A stretch of DNA of 28,414 bases from positions 1 to 28,414 of the forward strand of contig DGKJ01000094.1 of the NCBI GenBank assembly GCA_002387735.1, read 5' to 3'. How positions within the stretch are numbered: the stretch's first letter is position 1; each line of letters opens with the position of its first letter. The position numbers and the translations under genes are program-made. This DNA is from Bacteriovoracaceae bacterium UBA4573 (lineage in GTDB: Bacteria > Bdellovibrionota > UBA1018 > UBA923). A model generated the notes under the pieces. The model made no database searches. It was given only the letters and a program-made list of their open reading frames with translations, and was not told the DNA's origin. Below are positions 13,681 through 23,228 of the stretch, one piece after another.

Positions 13681-16047
13681 TTACTTTTTACGGCGAACTC
13701 TTCGAGGGGGTTCGCCGCCGCCGTGTTGGTCAAAGTCGCCTGGGCCTGGCGCGGCATCGTTGTTAGGAATGAGTTTCGGATACCCTTCAACGAAGAACTC
13801 CTCCGGCGCACGTTTGGCACCAGCTGGATCCGCATAAAATTCACCGTCACGGAACACTAGAATCTGTTTTTCACCGTGAGGGCCAATTAAGCCAAGCGCC
13901 TGTACCCAGTTGCTCATACCGTCCATCGAATATCCTAGCTTGAGATGGGTAAAAGTACCAATGTTCACGTCGTTGCGTACTCGGCTTACGGTGTGGGTGT
14001 GTCCGCGCGCGACACCTGAGTTACCACGCCCGAATGCGAGCATCGAACCACCCCGACCGCCAGCTCCCGCATGACCGTGGAGCGCGAGTTCAACCCTACG
14101 GTTGCGAGGGCCAACCTTCTTACTCTCCCCCGGGTGGGTAAAGGCCAGGCGGGCCTCGGCCGACACTGGCATGATCAGATACTTTCGTTCGCCGGTTGCT
14201 TGATCAAAGTCGGAAAGTCCGTACTTTAAAACCGTTTCCAGGGGGTCTTTACCCTGCCTGGCAATGACGGCGAGCAAATGTCCGATACGATCATTTTTGG
14301 CGTCGCCAATGTATTCCCCGTCCTGCAACCAACGGTAGAGCCAGAAATTATGATTTGAATGAACAATAGTGATCAATAGCTGTGGGTCGATGGCTAGCAT
14401 TGAGTTCACGAACGAGATCACATTTTCTATTTCAGCTTTGAGGTCAAGCTCGCCCGTTTCTGCCTTTTTGGCCATGGTTATCAACAAATCACGTTCGTGA
14501 TGGCTGATGCTGTACCCGTCCATCAAGTCGTGCAAAATCACTTCACGCGGCTTGAGAGTTAAAATCTGATTGCGGAACGCTTCAAGCAAACGTTGGTGCG
14601 TTGAGCCGACATGAATGTCACCCAGCACGACCGCGAGCGGGCGCAAAGGTTCTACCGACTTGGCGCTATAGAATCGGCCGACATCATAGAACCCTTGGGA
14701 CTCTTCGATGAATTCTACATGGCGTAGATTAAACTCTCCGTTGACGTCGCCCACGTAAGGAAAAATGTTATCCCCGTTACTCTTTTCAATTAAGAGCGCC
14801 CCAATCTTATGAACAGCGGCTGCTTTCTCGTCAGTTCGACCCTGAACGTACTTTGCTGAGTGATAATCGGGCAGGGTGATCGCACCAGTGCTCACCAACA
14901 TGTGGTGAAACAATTCATTGTCCGTGGTGTGGATCACGCGTTGGCGAAACTGAGGAGAACCGATGATCTGAGTTTGGCCGACCTCTCCGAGGTCCTCTAG
15001 TCCTTCAAGCGGATTTACTTGCTTGGCAAGAATTTTAATGTTGTTGAGCCGCAGAGTTGGGCTGAGTTCTACCTTGTGGGTTTGAATAAAAACACGCGGG
15101 TGCTCGAGCAGTTCTTTTGGAAGGCCGGTGGTCTGCAAATTAGCCGGGTAGACTACAATGATCGCATCTTTTTCTTCAGCCATTTTTACTAGAGCATTAA
15201 AGGCTTCTTGGTGAATACGGTGGCCAGCGACTGCGGTGGTTTCGATTATCGCACGAGAGGTTTTGATAGCCTCAATCATTTTTTTTGCGCGTTCTTCAGA
15301 GTGAATGTCAGTGTTAATAACGTTGGCCATTTGCGCGCCCTTGCTCGAAAAAGCAATGGCGACGAGCTCGTCGTAGCTGAGGAACGGGCGTTTTTTTCCA
15401 AAAAATTGTTTAAATTCCGGAGCTCGTACATTGAGCTCTGCAGCGAGTTCGGCTTCCTCGGGAACTCGGCCATAGAACCGCGCTATCTTCGTGAATGTTT
15501 TAATGACCCGGTTGCGGGCAAACTCTACATCGGAAGGTCGCGCATTTTTGACCATAGCGAATAGGTCATTCATTTCCCCGTAAACCGCCTTCAACTGGCT
15601 CTCTGGGGTACCGGTTAATTGACTGAGTTCCTCGGCGTTTGGAACTCGCGAGCGAGTCTTTAAAAAATAACCCGCCTTTTTTAACATGTACATTTTGGAA
15701 GAATCGAAAAGCGAAGGCAGCTCGCGCCAGGCAAATTGCACGAAGTCAGAAATATTGGTTACCCCGGGGATTTCAGCGAGAAAGGCTTTTAGCTCGGCGG
15801 GAGTCATTTTTAATTCGGCTGCAAGTTCAGCGCGAGTAGGAATTTTGTGGTTCTTTGCGACGAACTTAGCGGTTTTGACAGCAGAGTTCAGAATTACATT
15901 GTCGTCACCGTCAAGGTCTTCGATCGAAAGGCGACCGACGATTTCCTTACACGGCGGTTCTTTAGGTTCTTTCGGACCTGCGGCGAAGCCAGGTTGAGCG
16001 GCGAAAATAAATGAAACAATCATCGCGAATTTAAAAATGTTCACCAT
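13681..16047 (-). CDS. Secreted calcineurin-like metallophosphoesterase with N-terminal helical repeats
   Basis: A 788-residue protein with a signal peptide (about 1-22, ending PGFAA). Residues 55-235 hold three similar segments with the pattern (I/V)PxxxELxxxLxxxxxxxK, starting near 69, 135 and 195; each looks like a small helix-turn-helix unit. A middle region of unknown fold follows. The metallophosphoesterase motifs are in order: GDIHVGS (476-482), HDLMDGYSISHHE (506-518), IVHSNHNFW (561-569), ALHGHAG (655-661) and RGHTHT (681-686). The metal-binding Asp, Asn and His residues are thus present. The C-terminus is proline-, glycine- and arginine-rich. It starts three bases after the stop of the broken HAD-like gene, with GGGGAG upstream. 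It would hydrolyse phosphoesters, possibly nucleic acids, outside the cytoplasm; the substrate is unknown. Confidence 0.75.
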   Translation of the reverse strand: MVNIFKFAMIVSFIFAAQPGFAAGPKEPKEPPCKEIVGRLSIEDLDGDDNVILNSAVKTAKFVAKNHKIPTRAELAAELKMTPAELKAFLAEIPGVTNISDFVQFAWRELPSLFDSSKMYMLKKAGYFLKTRSRVPNAEELSQLTGTPESQLKAVYGEMNDLFAMVKNARPSDVEFARNRVIKTFTKIARFYGRVPEEAELAAELNVRAPEFKQFFGKKRPFLSYDELVAIAFSSKGAQMANVINTDIHSEERAKKMIEAIKTSRAIIETTAVAGHRIHQEAFNALVKMAEEKDAIIVVYPANLQTTGLPKELLEHPRVFIQTHKVELSPTLRLNNIKILAKQVNPLEGLEDLGEVGQTQIIGSPQFRQRVIHTTDNELFHHMLVSTGAITLPDYHSAKYVQGRTDEKAAAVHKIGALLIEKSNGDNIFPYVGDVNGEFNLRHVEFIEESQGFYDVGRFYSAKSVEPLRPLAVVLGDIHVGSTHQRLLEAFRNQILTLKPREVILHDLMDGYSISHHERDLLITMAKKAETGELDLKAEIENVISFVNSMLAIDPQLLITIVHSNHNFWLYRWLQDGEYIGDAKNDRIGHLLAVIARQGKDPLETVLKYGLSDFDQATGERKYLIMPVSAEARLAFTHPGESKKVGPRNRRVELALHGHAGAGGRGGSMLAFGRGNSGVARGHTHTVSRVRNDVNIGTFTHLKLGYSMDGMSNWVQALGLIGPHGEKQILVFRDGEFYADPAGAKRAPEEFFVEGYPKLIPNNDAAPGPGDFDQHGGGEPPRRVRRKK

Positions 16048-16050
16048 TGT

Positions 16051-17196
16051 CTATTCTCCCCGTTCGCCAATCGGTTTTCCGGAATGGGTTATTACGCTAC
16101 AAGAAACATCAGGAACAAAGGCTGCGCTAAGTTGGGCGTTGATTTGTGGGATGAGCTTCTGTTGCTCCGGCGAAAGCCGATCGAGGGGACCCACGATGTC
16201 TTCGAGCGTTGCCGCACGTGGCGGTTGATTGGCCTCAATCACTGCGATTTCAGGAAATGGGCGAGCTTCGATCTCATCGCGAAAGCCGAGATTCCATATA
16301 ACGAATTTGATAGGGCCGATATTACGATTGGCCTCAGCTTGCGCAAACTTAGTCATGGCGTCGATCGTGCGTTGATCGTCTTCCGGGAGCACTATGGTGT
16401 GCGCTTCGTCGTTTAGGCGACGCTGTAGATTGTGAGTCACCTGTTTTACGAATTCAACTTTACGTTTGGTGATTTCGTAGCTGGTGGTCAAAACCGTGTA
16501 GTCTTCGTGGCTGACGCCGTGAATGTTACGTGAGTCGGGCAGATGCAGTATACGGGTGGCCTCTTTCTGGTGCCAAAGGAGGTGTTAAAACTTTTCGATC
16601 CCCTCAGAGCGCGCGTGGGCCCGAGCCGATAGAATGCCAAAGTACTTCGCGGTTTCAGGGTGGGCGAGCATGAGCTGCATCAAAGGCCACGCTTTGCCCC
16701 TAATTTTGTCGCCGCTAGGGTCAGCTTCAAACGCTGCTTTGAGATCGTTTAAGAGATGGTTTTGCTTGCCACGATTGTCGATAAGAAATTTTTCAAACGT
16801 CTGGGGCGCCACAATCATGTAGTTACCCGGCTCAATAATGGTGCCGTCTTCGAGTTTGAATTTAATGCCGATAGGGCCCGGCGCACCTTCTCCGCGAGCC
16901 AACAGGCTTCGCCCTTCGCGGTCCACCAAACGGTAAAGATCTCGTGGGGAAACGTCGATTGTTTCGGGACCTTCTATTGGAGATTGTAAAACGTTGGAAC
17001 GATAAGTGATTCGATAGAGTCGGAAATGAGTTTTAAAGGCGCCACGCAGAGCTTCAACTAAGCTGTTATCGAAATCGCTGTAGACATAAATGCGGGCCGC
17101 CGAAGAAGAAGGTTGAAAGAGCAAAAGCGAAAGAAAAAACGCAAAATATAACGGTTTAAGAGTGTGCCCCCAGATTCGAGATCTGTAATCCCCCAT
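16051..17196 (-). pseudogene. Secreted HAD-like protein gene with an in-frame TAA
   Basis: One frame runs from ATG at 17196 to TAG at 16051-16053, broken only by TAA at 16585-16587. The first 203 residues have a signal peptide (LKPLYFAFFLSLLLFQPSSSAA) and then RIYVYSDFDNSLVEA, which fits HAD motif I (DxDxS). After the TAA the same frame continues without interruption (HLLWHQKEATRILHLPDS then NIHGVSHEDYTVLTTSYEIT), and a later LPEDDQRTID could be the acidic HAD motif IV. The downstream piece has no ATG start of its own; its only candidate early start is TTG at 16491. A full protein would be about 381 residues. Loss by nonsense mutation is most likely; sequencing error or read-through are alternatives. 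It lies just upstream of the metallophosphoesterase, on the same transcript. Confidence 0.6.
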
Positions 17197-17237
17197 GCGC
17201 CATCCCCCAATGGTTAAATTGTGTTCCCCAGAGCGTG

Positions 17238-17264
17238 ACTATAGCGTCCCGCCATAAAGGTCAA
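17238..17264 (-). promoter_or_regulatory. Candidate promoter of the HAD-like/metallophosphoesterase operon
   Basis: On the minus strand TTGACC (17259-17264) precedes TATAGT (17238-17243). The spacer is 15 bases, shorter than ideal, but both hexamers are good and lie about 42 bases before the ATG at 17196. Confidence 0.45.
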
Positions 17265-17395
17265 TACCCGGCCACCCCAAATATGTGGACTGGGAATAGA
17301 AAATCGGAAAGGGATGGGGCCGTCAAGATTCGGGGAAAAATAACTTTATACGCAACGCATTATTTGAGCGCTAGGTTTCGGAATTCCAAGTTCAC

Positions 17396-18580
17396 CTAGT
17401 ACTTAAGTAAACCCGCGAAATCTGCTTTCTTTACGAACTTGAGTTGGCCAGGTTCGAGGCCTTGAATCGACAAATGTCCGATCGCGGTTCGCATGATTCG
17501 ATCAACCAAGAGGCCACGGCGATTGAGGAGTTCGCGCAAATCAAGGCGCGCCCCTTCAGTTACTTCAAGTTTAAGCCAGCTTTTGTTGCGCAGCGCTTGT
17601 TCAATTTGTAGGTCCGCAAACCGAACAACGCCCTCAGCCGAATAAATACCGTCTTTGAGTGAGGAAAGAGTTTTTTCATCAGGATGCCCTTTAACCTTAA
17701 CCATGTAGAGTTTTGGCAGGCCGCGGGCTTTGACGATGTTGTTGAGCATGTCGCCGTCGTTGGTGAGAAGCATGAGGCCCTCGGAGTTGAAATCCATTTG
17801 CCCGACCGGTAGCACCCGTTCACGCACGGTTCGCAGATAGTCGGCGATGCACGGGCGACCTTCGGGGTCTTTTAGAGCGGCGATGACGGCTTTCGGTTTA
17901 TAGAAAACCAAATAAAGTCGCTCAACGTCGGTGAGAATTAAACTGCCGTTAACTTTGATTTTATCTTTATCGGGATTGGCTTTAGTGCCGAGCTCGGTGA
18001 CTGTACGCCCGTTCACCGTGACCGCCCCTTCAAGGATCAAACGCTCAGCTTCGCGGCGCGAACAAATGCCCGCGTTGGCTATAATTTTTTGTAACCGTTC
18101 GCCGCTCGCGGCGTGCGCTGCGATTGTCGCGGGGTCGAGCGCCGAGTTGACCACTGGAGCTGGTTGGTCAGGGTTGTAAGGGGTTTTCGGGGTGCTCACG
18201 GAATAGGCGGTTTTTTTCCAAGGGCCCTTAAATGACTTTTTCTTTAATTCGCGGGACGGACGGGCATTTCGTTCCTCACGCCCTCCTCGGTGAGGTCTTC
18301 CGTCGCGGGGGCCCGCGCCGTCGCGACGCGGTCGGCGTTCCGCTGTAGAAGAGTCCGAAAATCTACGACGTGAATCGCCCGTGCGAGCGCGTGAATCGCC
18401 AGTGCGAGCGCGTGAATCGCCCATGCGAGACCGCGAATCGGGCCGTGCGCTAGTTCGGGAATCCGTTCGTGAACTCGATTTCGAGAATCGCGCACCTGGT
18501 TTGGCCGTCGATTTTTTTCGAACAATGGTGTTTCTTTTGTTGTCGGTGCGAGTGGTTCTCATCTTGGGATTCCTGTTCAT
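17396..18580 (-). CDS. rluB: RluB-type 23S rRNA pseudouridine synthase with long basic N-terminal arm
   Basis: A 394-residue protein. Residues 1-140 are low-complexity Arg/Ser/Asp/Gly, with GDSRART repeated at about 50-70. An S4 RNA-binding domain follows (ERLQKIIANAGICSRREAER, about 161-220). The RsuA/RluB catalytic domain is next: YLVFYKPKAV, then GQMDFNSEGLMLLTNDGD, whose aspartate is the expected nucleophile. The usual motif near the end (GRNRQVRRM in relatives) is replaced by ARLDLRELLNRRG, which is unusual. Such enzymes isomerise a uridine in the large-subunit rRNA. The arm probably aids RNA binding. It overlaps the preceding secreted-protein gene by ATGA. Whether it is RluB or another RsuA-family member is less certain than the family. 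Confidence 0.85.
   Translation of the reverse strand: MNRNPKMRTTRTDNKRNTIVRKKSTAKPGARFSKSSSRTDSRTSARPDSRSRMGDSRARTGDSRARTGDSRRRFSDSSTAERRPRRDGAGPRDGRPHRGGREERNARPSRELKKKSFKGPWKKTAYSVSTPKTPYNPDQPAPVVNSALDPATIAAHAASGERLQKIIANAGICSRREAERLILEGAVTVNGRTVTELGTKANPDKDKIKVNGSLILTDVERLYLVFYKPKAVIAALKDPEGRPCIADYLRTVRERVLPVGQMDFNSEGLMLLTNDGDMLNNIVKARGLPKLYMVKVKGHPDEKTLSSLKDGIYSAEGVVRFADLQIEQALRNKSWLKLEVTEGARLDLRELLNRRGLLVDRIMRTAIGHLSIQGLEPGQLKFVKKADFAGLLKY
18370..18432 (-). repeat. Three tandem 21-base repeats inside rluB
   Basis: Copies at 18370-18390, 18391-18411 and 18412-18432 differ at few bases and encode GDSRART-like heptads (GDSRARM/T). The unit length keeps the frame, so copy number could change by slippage and lengthen or shorten the basic arm. 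Confidence 0.85.
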
Positions 18581-19353
18581 TTCGATTGTCGATATAATTG
18601 ATTTATTCGTTGCATGCGAAGCCAGTCATCGTCATCAAATGTGATATCGAGTGCACGCTCGTTTAAATCTTCTAAAACTGTTTCTTTAGGTAATTCATTA
18701 GATTTGCGGCCCGGCACCGTAAACCCCGCTAAAGTTTCGAACGCACGAACTCGGTCCCAAAAACGCGCCTCGCGCAGCGCAGCGATTGCGTGATATCGCT
18801 CGAAGACCACTTCTATCATATGAGGTGATTCGGACTTTTCGAGCAGTTCATCGAGAAACGTGAGAGCAAGATTCAAGCCCCTACCCGCAGCGGCCACTCG
18901 CGGAACTTCGTGGTGGGCAAAACGATCAAAAAAAACTAATAATTCGAGGTCTGAAAGCAGGCGTTGTTTAGAAAAAAGGCTAAGCATTCGAAAAATAATC
19001 GAAAGCGCTTTTGTTGAAGGCTCTTGTTTTTCGAGGCGGCTAGTGACCAATTTTATGACCATCCGAGGCTGAATCGATCCTCTTTCGGAAGCCTTTAGTA
19101 GTTCGAGAAAAAACGTCTCGACCGCTTGATCCTGTAAAATTTCGGTGTCTTCGATTCGGCCAAAAAAATCGCGAAGAACAAGCGAACACTGGTCTTTGTC
19201 CAAACTGCCGATAATGGCATTGAAATCAATGGGGGGTACCGCGCTTCCTTGGCGGGCGGCGCCGGCAAAGTTCGGAATTGTGAAAACACCCAAACTCAAG
19301 GCCAACCAGAAAATGCGGATTTTTGAAGTAGCTACGATCATGGTGCTTTGCAT
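18577..19353 (-). CDS. Secreted all-helical protein of unknown family
   Basis: A 258-residue protein with a signal peptide (IRIFWLALSLGVFTIPNFAGAA, about 12-33). The mature part is rich in amphipathic helices (VETFFLELLKASERGSIQP, LSDLELLVFFDRFAHHEVPR, ALTFLDELLEKSESPHMIEV) that resemble HEAT/ARM-type repeats, though no family is recognised. Starts at 19353 and 19341 (residue 5) are both possible, and neither has a clear SD. It is followed by rluB with an ATGA overlap and preceded by the AAA+ gene pair 47 bases upstream. It may therefore belong with these exported proteins and act as a binding partner; that is inference. Confidence 0.65.
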   Translation of the reverse strand: MQSTMIVATSKIRIFWLALSLGVFTIPNFAGAARQGSAVPPIDFNAIIGSLDKDQCSLVLRDFFGRIEDTEILQDQAVETFFLELLKASERGSIQPRMVIKLVTSRLEKQEPSTKALSIIFRMLSLFSKQRLLSDLELLVFFDRFAHHEVPRVAAAGRGLNLALTFLDELLEKSESPHMIEVVFERYHAIAALREARFWDRVRAFETLAGFTVPGRKSNELPKETVLEDLNERALDITFDDDDWLRMQRINQLYRQSK

Positions 19354-19356
19354 TAC

Positions 19357-19376
19357 ATTAATCGACCAAATTAATC
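19357..19376. repeat. Two ATTAATC direct repeats before the helical-protein gene
   Basis: ATTAATC occurs at 19357-19363 and 19370-19376, a 13-base spacing, in the 47-base gap between the AAA+ gene's stop and the next start. It could be a regulator site or simply AT-rich spacer. Confidence 0.3.
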
Positions 19377-19400
19377 AATAAGGTGCGTGCCATAATCCGT

Positions 19401-22400
19401 TCAGCGTTTTTTTGAGGAGGTGGGGCGCTCGGATAGCTCGTTGAACTGGCGTTCAATTTCTTCGGAGTGTTGCCTTCGAGTACCGAGCAGGTCGAGGCAT
19501 CGAGCTAGTTCCGGTGCGTTGGTCGGTGTATGGAGCTGCGGGAGCGTCTCATTTCGCGCTCGGCGTAGGGCCGTGCCCTGGTCGACTAATTCGCTAATAA
19601 TCCGCTCCTTTTCCGTGACCAAAGTGCGACCAAGTGCTCGCACGTAGGCTCTCGCTAACTTTTCGGAATACGGTAACGAATGACCGATATTTTCACTGAT
19701 TAAATAACTTTCGAACGACGAGGCGAGGCTATCATTCGCATGAGAGAGCGACTGCGTGGGGTCCCGCTCCAAAAACATGCGAAGAGTAAGTACGCCTTTG
19801 TCGATTTCGCCAGCAAATTGCTCGAGGTCGGAGGAACCTCGAGCCGTGGAATCGACTCCAATTGCGCCGGAGAGAATTTTTGGAAATATGCTGAAAAGTT
19901 GATTGCCGCGGCCTTCGTCCACGAGGTGAGAGTAAGCAGCATTGCTGGCGGTATTTATTTTTCGCTTGCTGGGTACCAGTATTTCACCACTGATTGAGGC
20001 GCGCAGGTTCTTAATTTCTTCGGACATTCCCCGATAGGAAGCGGCAATGAATTCTAAGAGGTCTGAATCCGCTTTGGTGGCAGCAAAGGGCCTTGCATTT
20101 AATAGCAGTTCTTCTTTTTCTCGGAAGTGCCGCGCGAGGCGATCGTAGAATCGTTCACTATAGTCACGAACCATTGCAGTTACACCTGCGCGGTCGTCGA
20201 GCTGTAGTGGACTAAGGGAAAGACCCGATTCGTTCTCGGTAGTCACGGTGCTCAAGACGAAGTGCGTGGCGGCTTTCAGCTTTTGGTCTTCGGGGTTCTT
20301 TAAAACGTAGTGGGCCTCTGCGGCTCGTATGAAAAGTGGGATAGTTCGCTCGACAGTTCGAAAGTTGCCATCGCTGTTTTCGACAGCACGCTCTATCATG
20401 AACGATTGAGTTGCTTGGGGAATTACCAAACGAATGCCCTTTTCGGCTTCGTAGTCTCGAATTGTTTTAGTGATCACTTTTTGCTGTTGTTCGGTGTCAG
20501 ACGAAATCGGCGGAAGAAAAATTGCCGAAGTAGACATGCGTTTTACCAGGCTATCGACCTCCCGAAATTCCTTCTGAGCCGAGGCTTCGTTGCCGTGAAT
20601 CAATGCATTGCGAATTACATCTACGAAATACGGACGAATCGGCTTACCTGCGCGGTAAGCTGAAAGTAGGGATTGATAGCTTGAGTTCCGAACGTCGACG
20701 TTTAATATGAGAATTACGGTCGTACCCTTGAGGTTGGAAGACTGTTCGTCGCGGCCGTCTTGGTTTCCGAAAACCGCGCCGAGCAGACCACGAATTTGGC
20801 CGTGGTCCGATTTATCGAGCTCGTCGAGCGTCAAAATTTTCTGAGGATTATTGCTGGCATGGAGGGAGGCCGCAACTTTCGTGACCGAAAACTTGGTATT
20901 AGGGTCGTAGTTTCGCATGTCAACATAGCGGCGTTCCGCGCCAATTTCTAGCGCCACCTGTTCGGCGAGTTCAGTTTTCCCTGTGCCGGATTCACCAAAC
21001 AGCAGGATTAGATTCGTGGGTTTGTCTTTAAAACCACCTCTGGCGGCGGCTAATAAGTTCTGTTTAATTTCTAAAATCTGATTTTTGCGTCCAATAAAAG
21101 CATTTTGCGAAGCGGTAGTAGAGTCGGCGTCCAGACGTTTTTCGAGAGATTCAATGCGTCTGAGATCTTCAATACGGAAAATCGGTTCGCTGAAACCGCC
21201 GTGAGACGCTGCTAAAATACGAACAGTTTCGGTTAAAAAAAGCTCGCGATTTTCCAAACCACCGCTGTTGCGGAGTCCATAGCGTACAGCTTCGATTAGC
21301 GCTTCCTCGATAGTGGGACCGCTTTCGATGTCTTGCGCCGAACGTGCAAGCAGTTGCTTAGCGCGACTTAAAACTGAAAAAATTGTCGACTGATCGATTT
21401 TTAGATCGAGCGCTTTATTAACTCGTTCCGTTAAGTACTGCACCTGAGAATGTCGATCGAGAAGAAGCCAGGGATTCACGGCAACTAAATTCATTCGAAG
21501 CCGCTCGGAGACGACCTTGGGCAAAGGCGGTCCCCCTTGTTCGAGCACAACATCGGCGCCCATATAGCCTGGCGCCGGTGTGGCGCGATTGCGCTGCGAG
21601 ATATCTTCTAAACGAGTGTGTCGAATGGGTAGCGTGTTGGTATCCGTTACAATTGAAACGCGAAGATCTAGCGATAGATGCCTTGTTTTGAGAGCATTTT
21701 TCCACTCGTGTAACTGATTGGTCAAATTGTCGATATGTTCGTCGGAGATAATATAGCGACTTGAGTGGGGAACCAGTTCAATGACAAGGTGAAGAGCTTT
21801 TAGAGGCTCGTGTGCAGGACTATTATGATTTTCAATTAAAGTTCCGAGTTTCGACGAGAGCAGCATGTCTATGTCAGGAAAATAAAAGGCTCCAATATCG
21901 TCAATGCGAACGTAGACGGGTACAAATTCTGTCGGTAATTCGGATCTAGTTGAATTAGAGGGGGCTAGCAATTCAGCGACGAACTCTGTTTGAAATGTTG
22001 GTCGATGTTCCAGAATGTCTTCTGGAATTAGATATAGGACCAAGTCGGGTTTTAAATGGGGTCGATCAATTTGAAAGGTTCCCCCGTTGTCGAAGTCGAG
22101 CCTAAAGGTGCTATGCTTCGACTTCCCGCCATTCTTGTTAATTAGTTTCTCGGAAAAGGGAGTTTGGGGAATAAAACCCTTCTGAATCCACGCAGGAAGA
22201 TACTCTCCTAGTGCGGAAAAAGTATAGGGAGCGCCTTTGGTTGTTTGGTTAGTTGCGAGCAATCGAGAAATTGCTGGGTAACCCGCGTCCCAAGTAACTT
22301 CGCTTTCGATTGTTTTGGTGGTTCGCCCACTGGCGTTGGAGTCTAGATTATTACCGGACTTACCCTCCCGGATTGAAAATATAGGAACGGTGCGACTGGT

Positions 22401-23228
22401 TTCGTTTTCGTCAGTCCAAACGAGTGAAAAAGTTTCTTCGCGTTGGTCTGACGATTTAGAAAAGGTGCGTCGGATCCGAGTGCGCGAATCTGTCAGATTC
22501 GCCAAGCGGGTCTCACTCGGAGCCCAAATGAACTTTCGCGTTGGGTAGTCCTCTTGTTGGGCGATTTCCAGTAAGTTCATTACATTGCGAACTTGGTAGT
22601 GTTGAAAGTAGAAAGTATTTCGAACCGGGGAGTGCAACACTAGGGCCGATCCTGTGACCTGTCCAAAACTATTTTTATGGGTCGGGAGTACGGCGTAGCC
22701 GGAAAGTGGTTGACTCATTTTCAGCGACCCATGGGAGGCAAAAGGAATTTTCATTTTTACGACGCCCTGCCCAGTGTTCGGATCGAGTGCAATGGCAAAT
22801 ACTTCTCGGTCACCTGAGTGCAGGAAAAACAGGCGTGCAGCAGTTGGATTTTGATTGTCGGGTGAACCGTACAGGCCTAAGTCATACACTCGAGTTTCCT
22901 GCAGTTCCTCAATCGAATGATAGTAAAACAAAGGGTTCGGGTGCTGTGTTGTGGAGCGCTCAGCTGAGGGGTGCGCAATGCAAAGCGACCAACGTGGCTG
23001 TTTTTCTGAAATCGAGGGATCCGCCTTAACCGAAAAATTTTGAAGTCGGACGCGCTCCGATTCACTTAAAACGAGGACCACCGTTCCATCGGATTCAACT
23101 TTCAGACGGCCGATCGGCCGGAATTGAGACTCAGCGATTGCAACGTGTTCTTCGTTTGCAGCGGCCCGAGGAGCAAACCCCACGGGGGCAAGGAGGACAA
23201 GCCAGCACGAGAAAAGAAACCACCTCAT
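19401..23228 (-). CDS. Exported AAA+ ATPase, second of a tandem paralogous pair
   Basis: A 1,275-residue protein. Residues 1-25 are a Sec-type signal peptide (MRWFLFSCWLVLLAPVGFAP, cut after ...RAAA). About 30-690 is a long, partly beta-rich region of unknown fold. A Clp/torsin-like AAA+ domain follows. Walker A GESGTGKT is at 745-752, Walker B is ILTLDELDKS near 800, a sensor-1-like ILILNVDVRNSS comes next, and a sensor-2-like NSDGNFRTVERTIP is near 960. A helical C-terminal region of about 250 residues ends the protein. All ATPase residues look intact. A complete ATPase behind a secretion signal is unusual because the periplasm has little ATP. Its ATG overlaps the stop of the paralogue by four bases, so they are made together and may form a mixed ring. 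Confidence 0.75.
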   Translation of the reverse strand: MRWFLFSCWLVLLAPVGFAPRAAANEEHVAIAESQFRPIGRLKVESDGTVVLVLSESERVRLQNFSVKADPSISEKQPRWSLCIAHPSAERSTTQHPNPLFYYHSIEELQETRVYDLGLYGSPDNQNPTAARLFFLHSGDREVFAIALDPNTGQGVVKMKIPFASHGSLKMSQPLSGYAVLPTHKNSFGQVTGSALVLHSPVRNTFYFQHYQVRNVMNLLEIAQQEDYPTRKFIWAPSETRLANLTDSRTRIRRTFSKSSDQREETFSLVWTDENETSRTVPIFSIREGKSGNNLDSNASGRTTKTIESEVTWDAGYPAISRLLATNQTTKGAPYTFSALGEYLPAWIQKGFIPQTPFSEKLINKNGGKSKHSTFRLDFDNGGTFQIDRPHLKPDLVLYLIPEDILEHRPTFQTEFVAELLAPSNSTRSELPTEFVPVYVRIDDIGAFYFPDIDMLLSSKLGTLIENHNSPAHEPLKALHLVIELVPHSSRYIISDEHIDNLTNQLHEWKNALKTRHLSLDLRVSIVTDTNTLPIRHTRLEDISQRNRATPAPGYMGADVVLEQGGPPLPKVVSERLRMNLVAVNPWLLLDRHSQVQYLTERVNKALDLKIDQSTIFSVLSRAKQLLARSAQDIESGPTIEEALIEAVRYGLRNSGGLENRELFLTETVRILAASHGGFSEPIFRIEDLRRIESLEKRLDADSTTASQNAFIGRKNQILEIKQNLLAAARGGFKDKPTNLILLFGESGTGKTELAEQVALEIGAERRYVDMRNYDPNTKFSVTKVAASLHASNNPQKILTLDELDKSDHGQIRGLLGAVFGNQDGRDEQSSNLKGTTVILILNVDVRNSSYQSLLSAYRAGKPIRPYFVDVIRNALIHGNEASAQKEFREVDSLVKRMSTSAIFLPPISSDTEQQQKVITKTIRDYEAEKGIRLVIPQATQSFMIERAVENSDGNFRTVERTIPLFIRAAEAHYVLKNPEDQKLKAATHFVLSTVTTENESGLSLSPLQLDDRAGVTAMVRDYSERFYDRLARHFREKEELLLNARPFAATKADSDLLEFIAASYRGMSEEIKNLRASISGEILVPSKRKINTASNAAYSHLVDEGRGNQLFSIFPKILSGAIGVDSTARGSSDLEQFAGEIDKGVLTLRMFLERDPTQSLSHANDSLASSFESYLISENIGHSLPYSEKLARAYVRALGRTLVTEKERIISELVDQGTALRRARNETLPQLHTPTNAPELARCLDLLGTRRQHSEEIERQFNELSERPTSSKKR

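Noticed and set aside
16575..16584. Perfect SD-like AAAGGAGGTG on the plus strand
   Set aside because: No plus-strand reading frame follows it. The stretch lies inside the minus-strand HAD-like frame, so it is probably chance.
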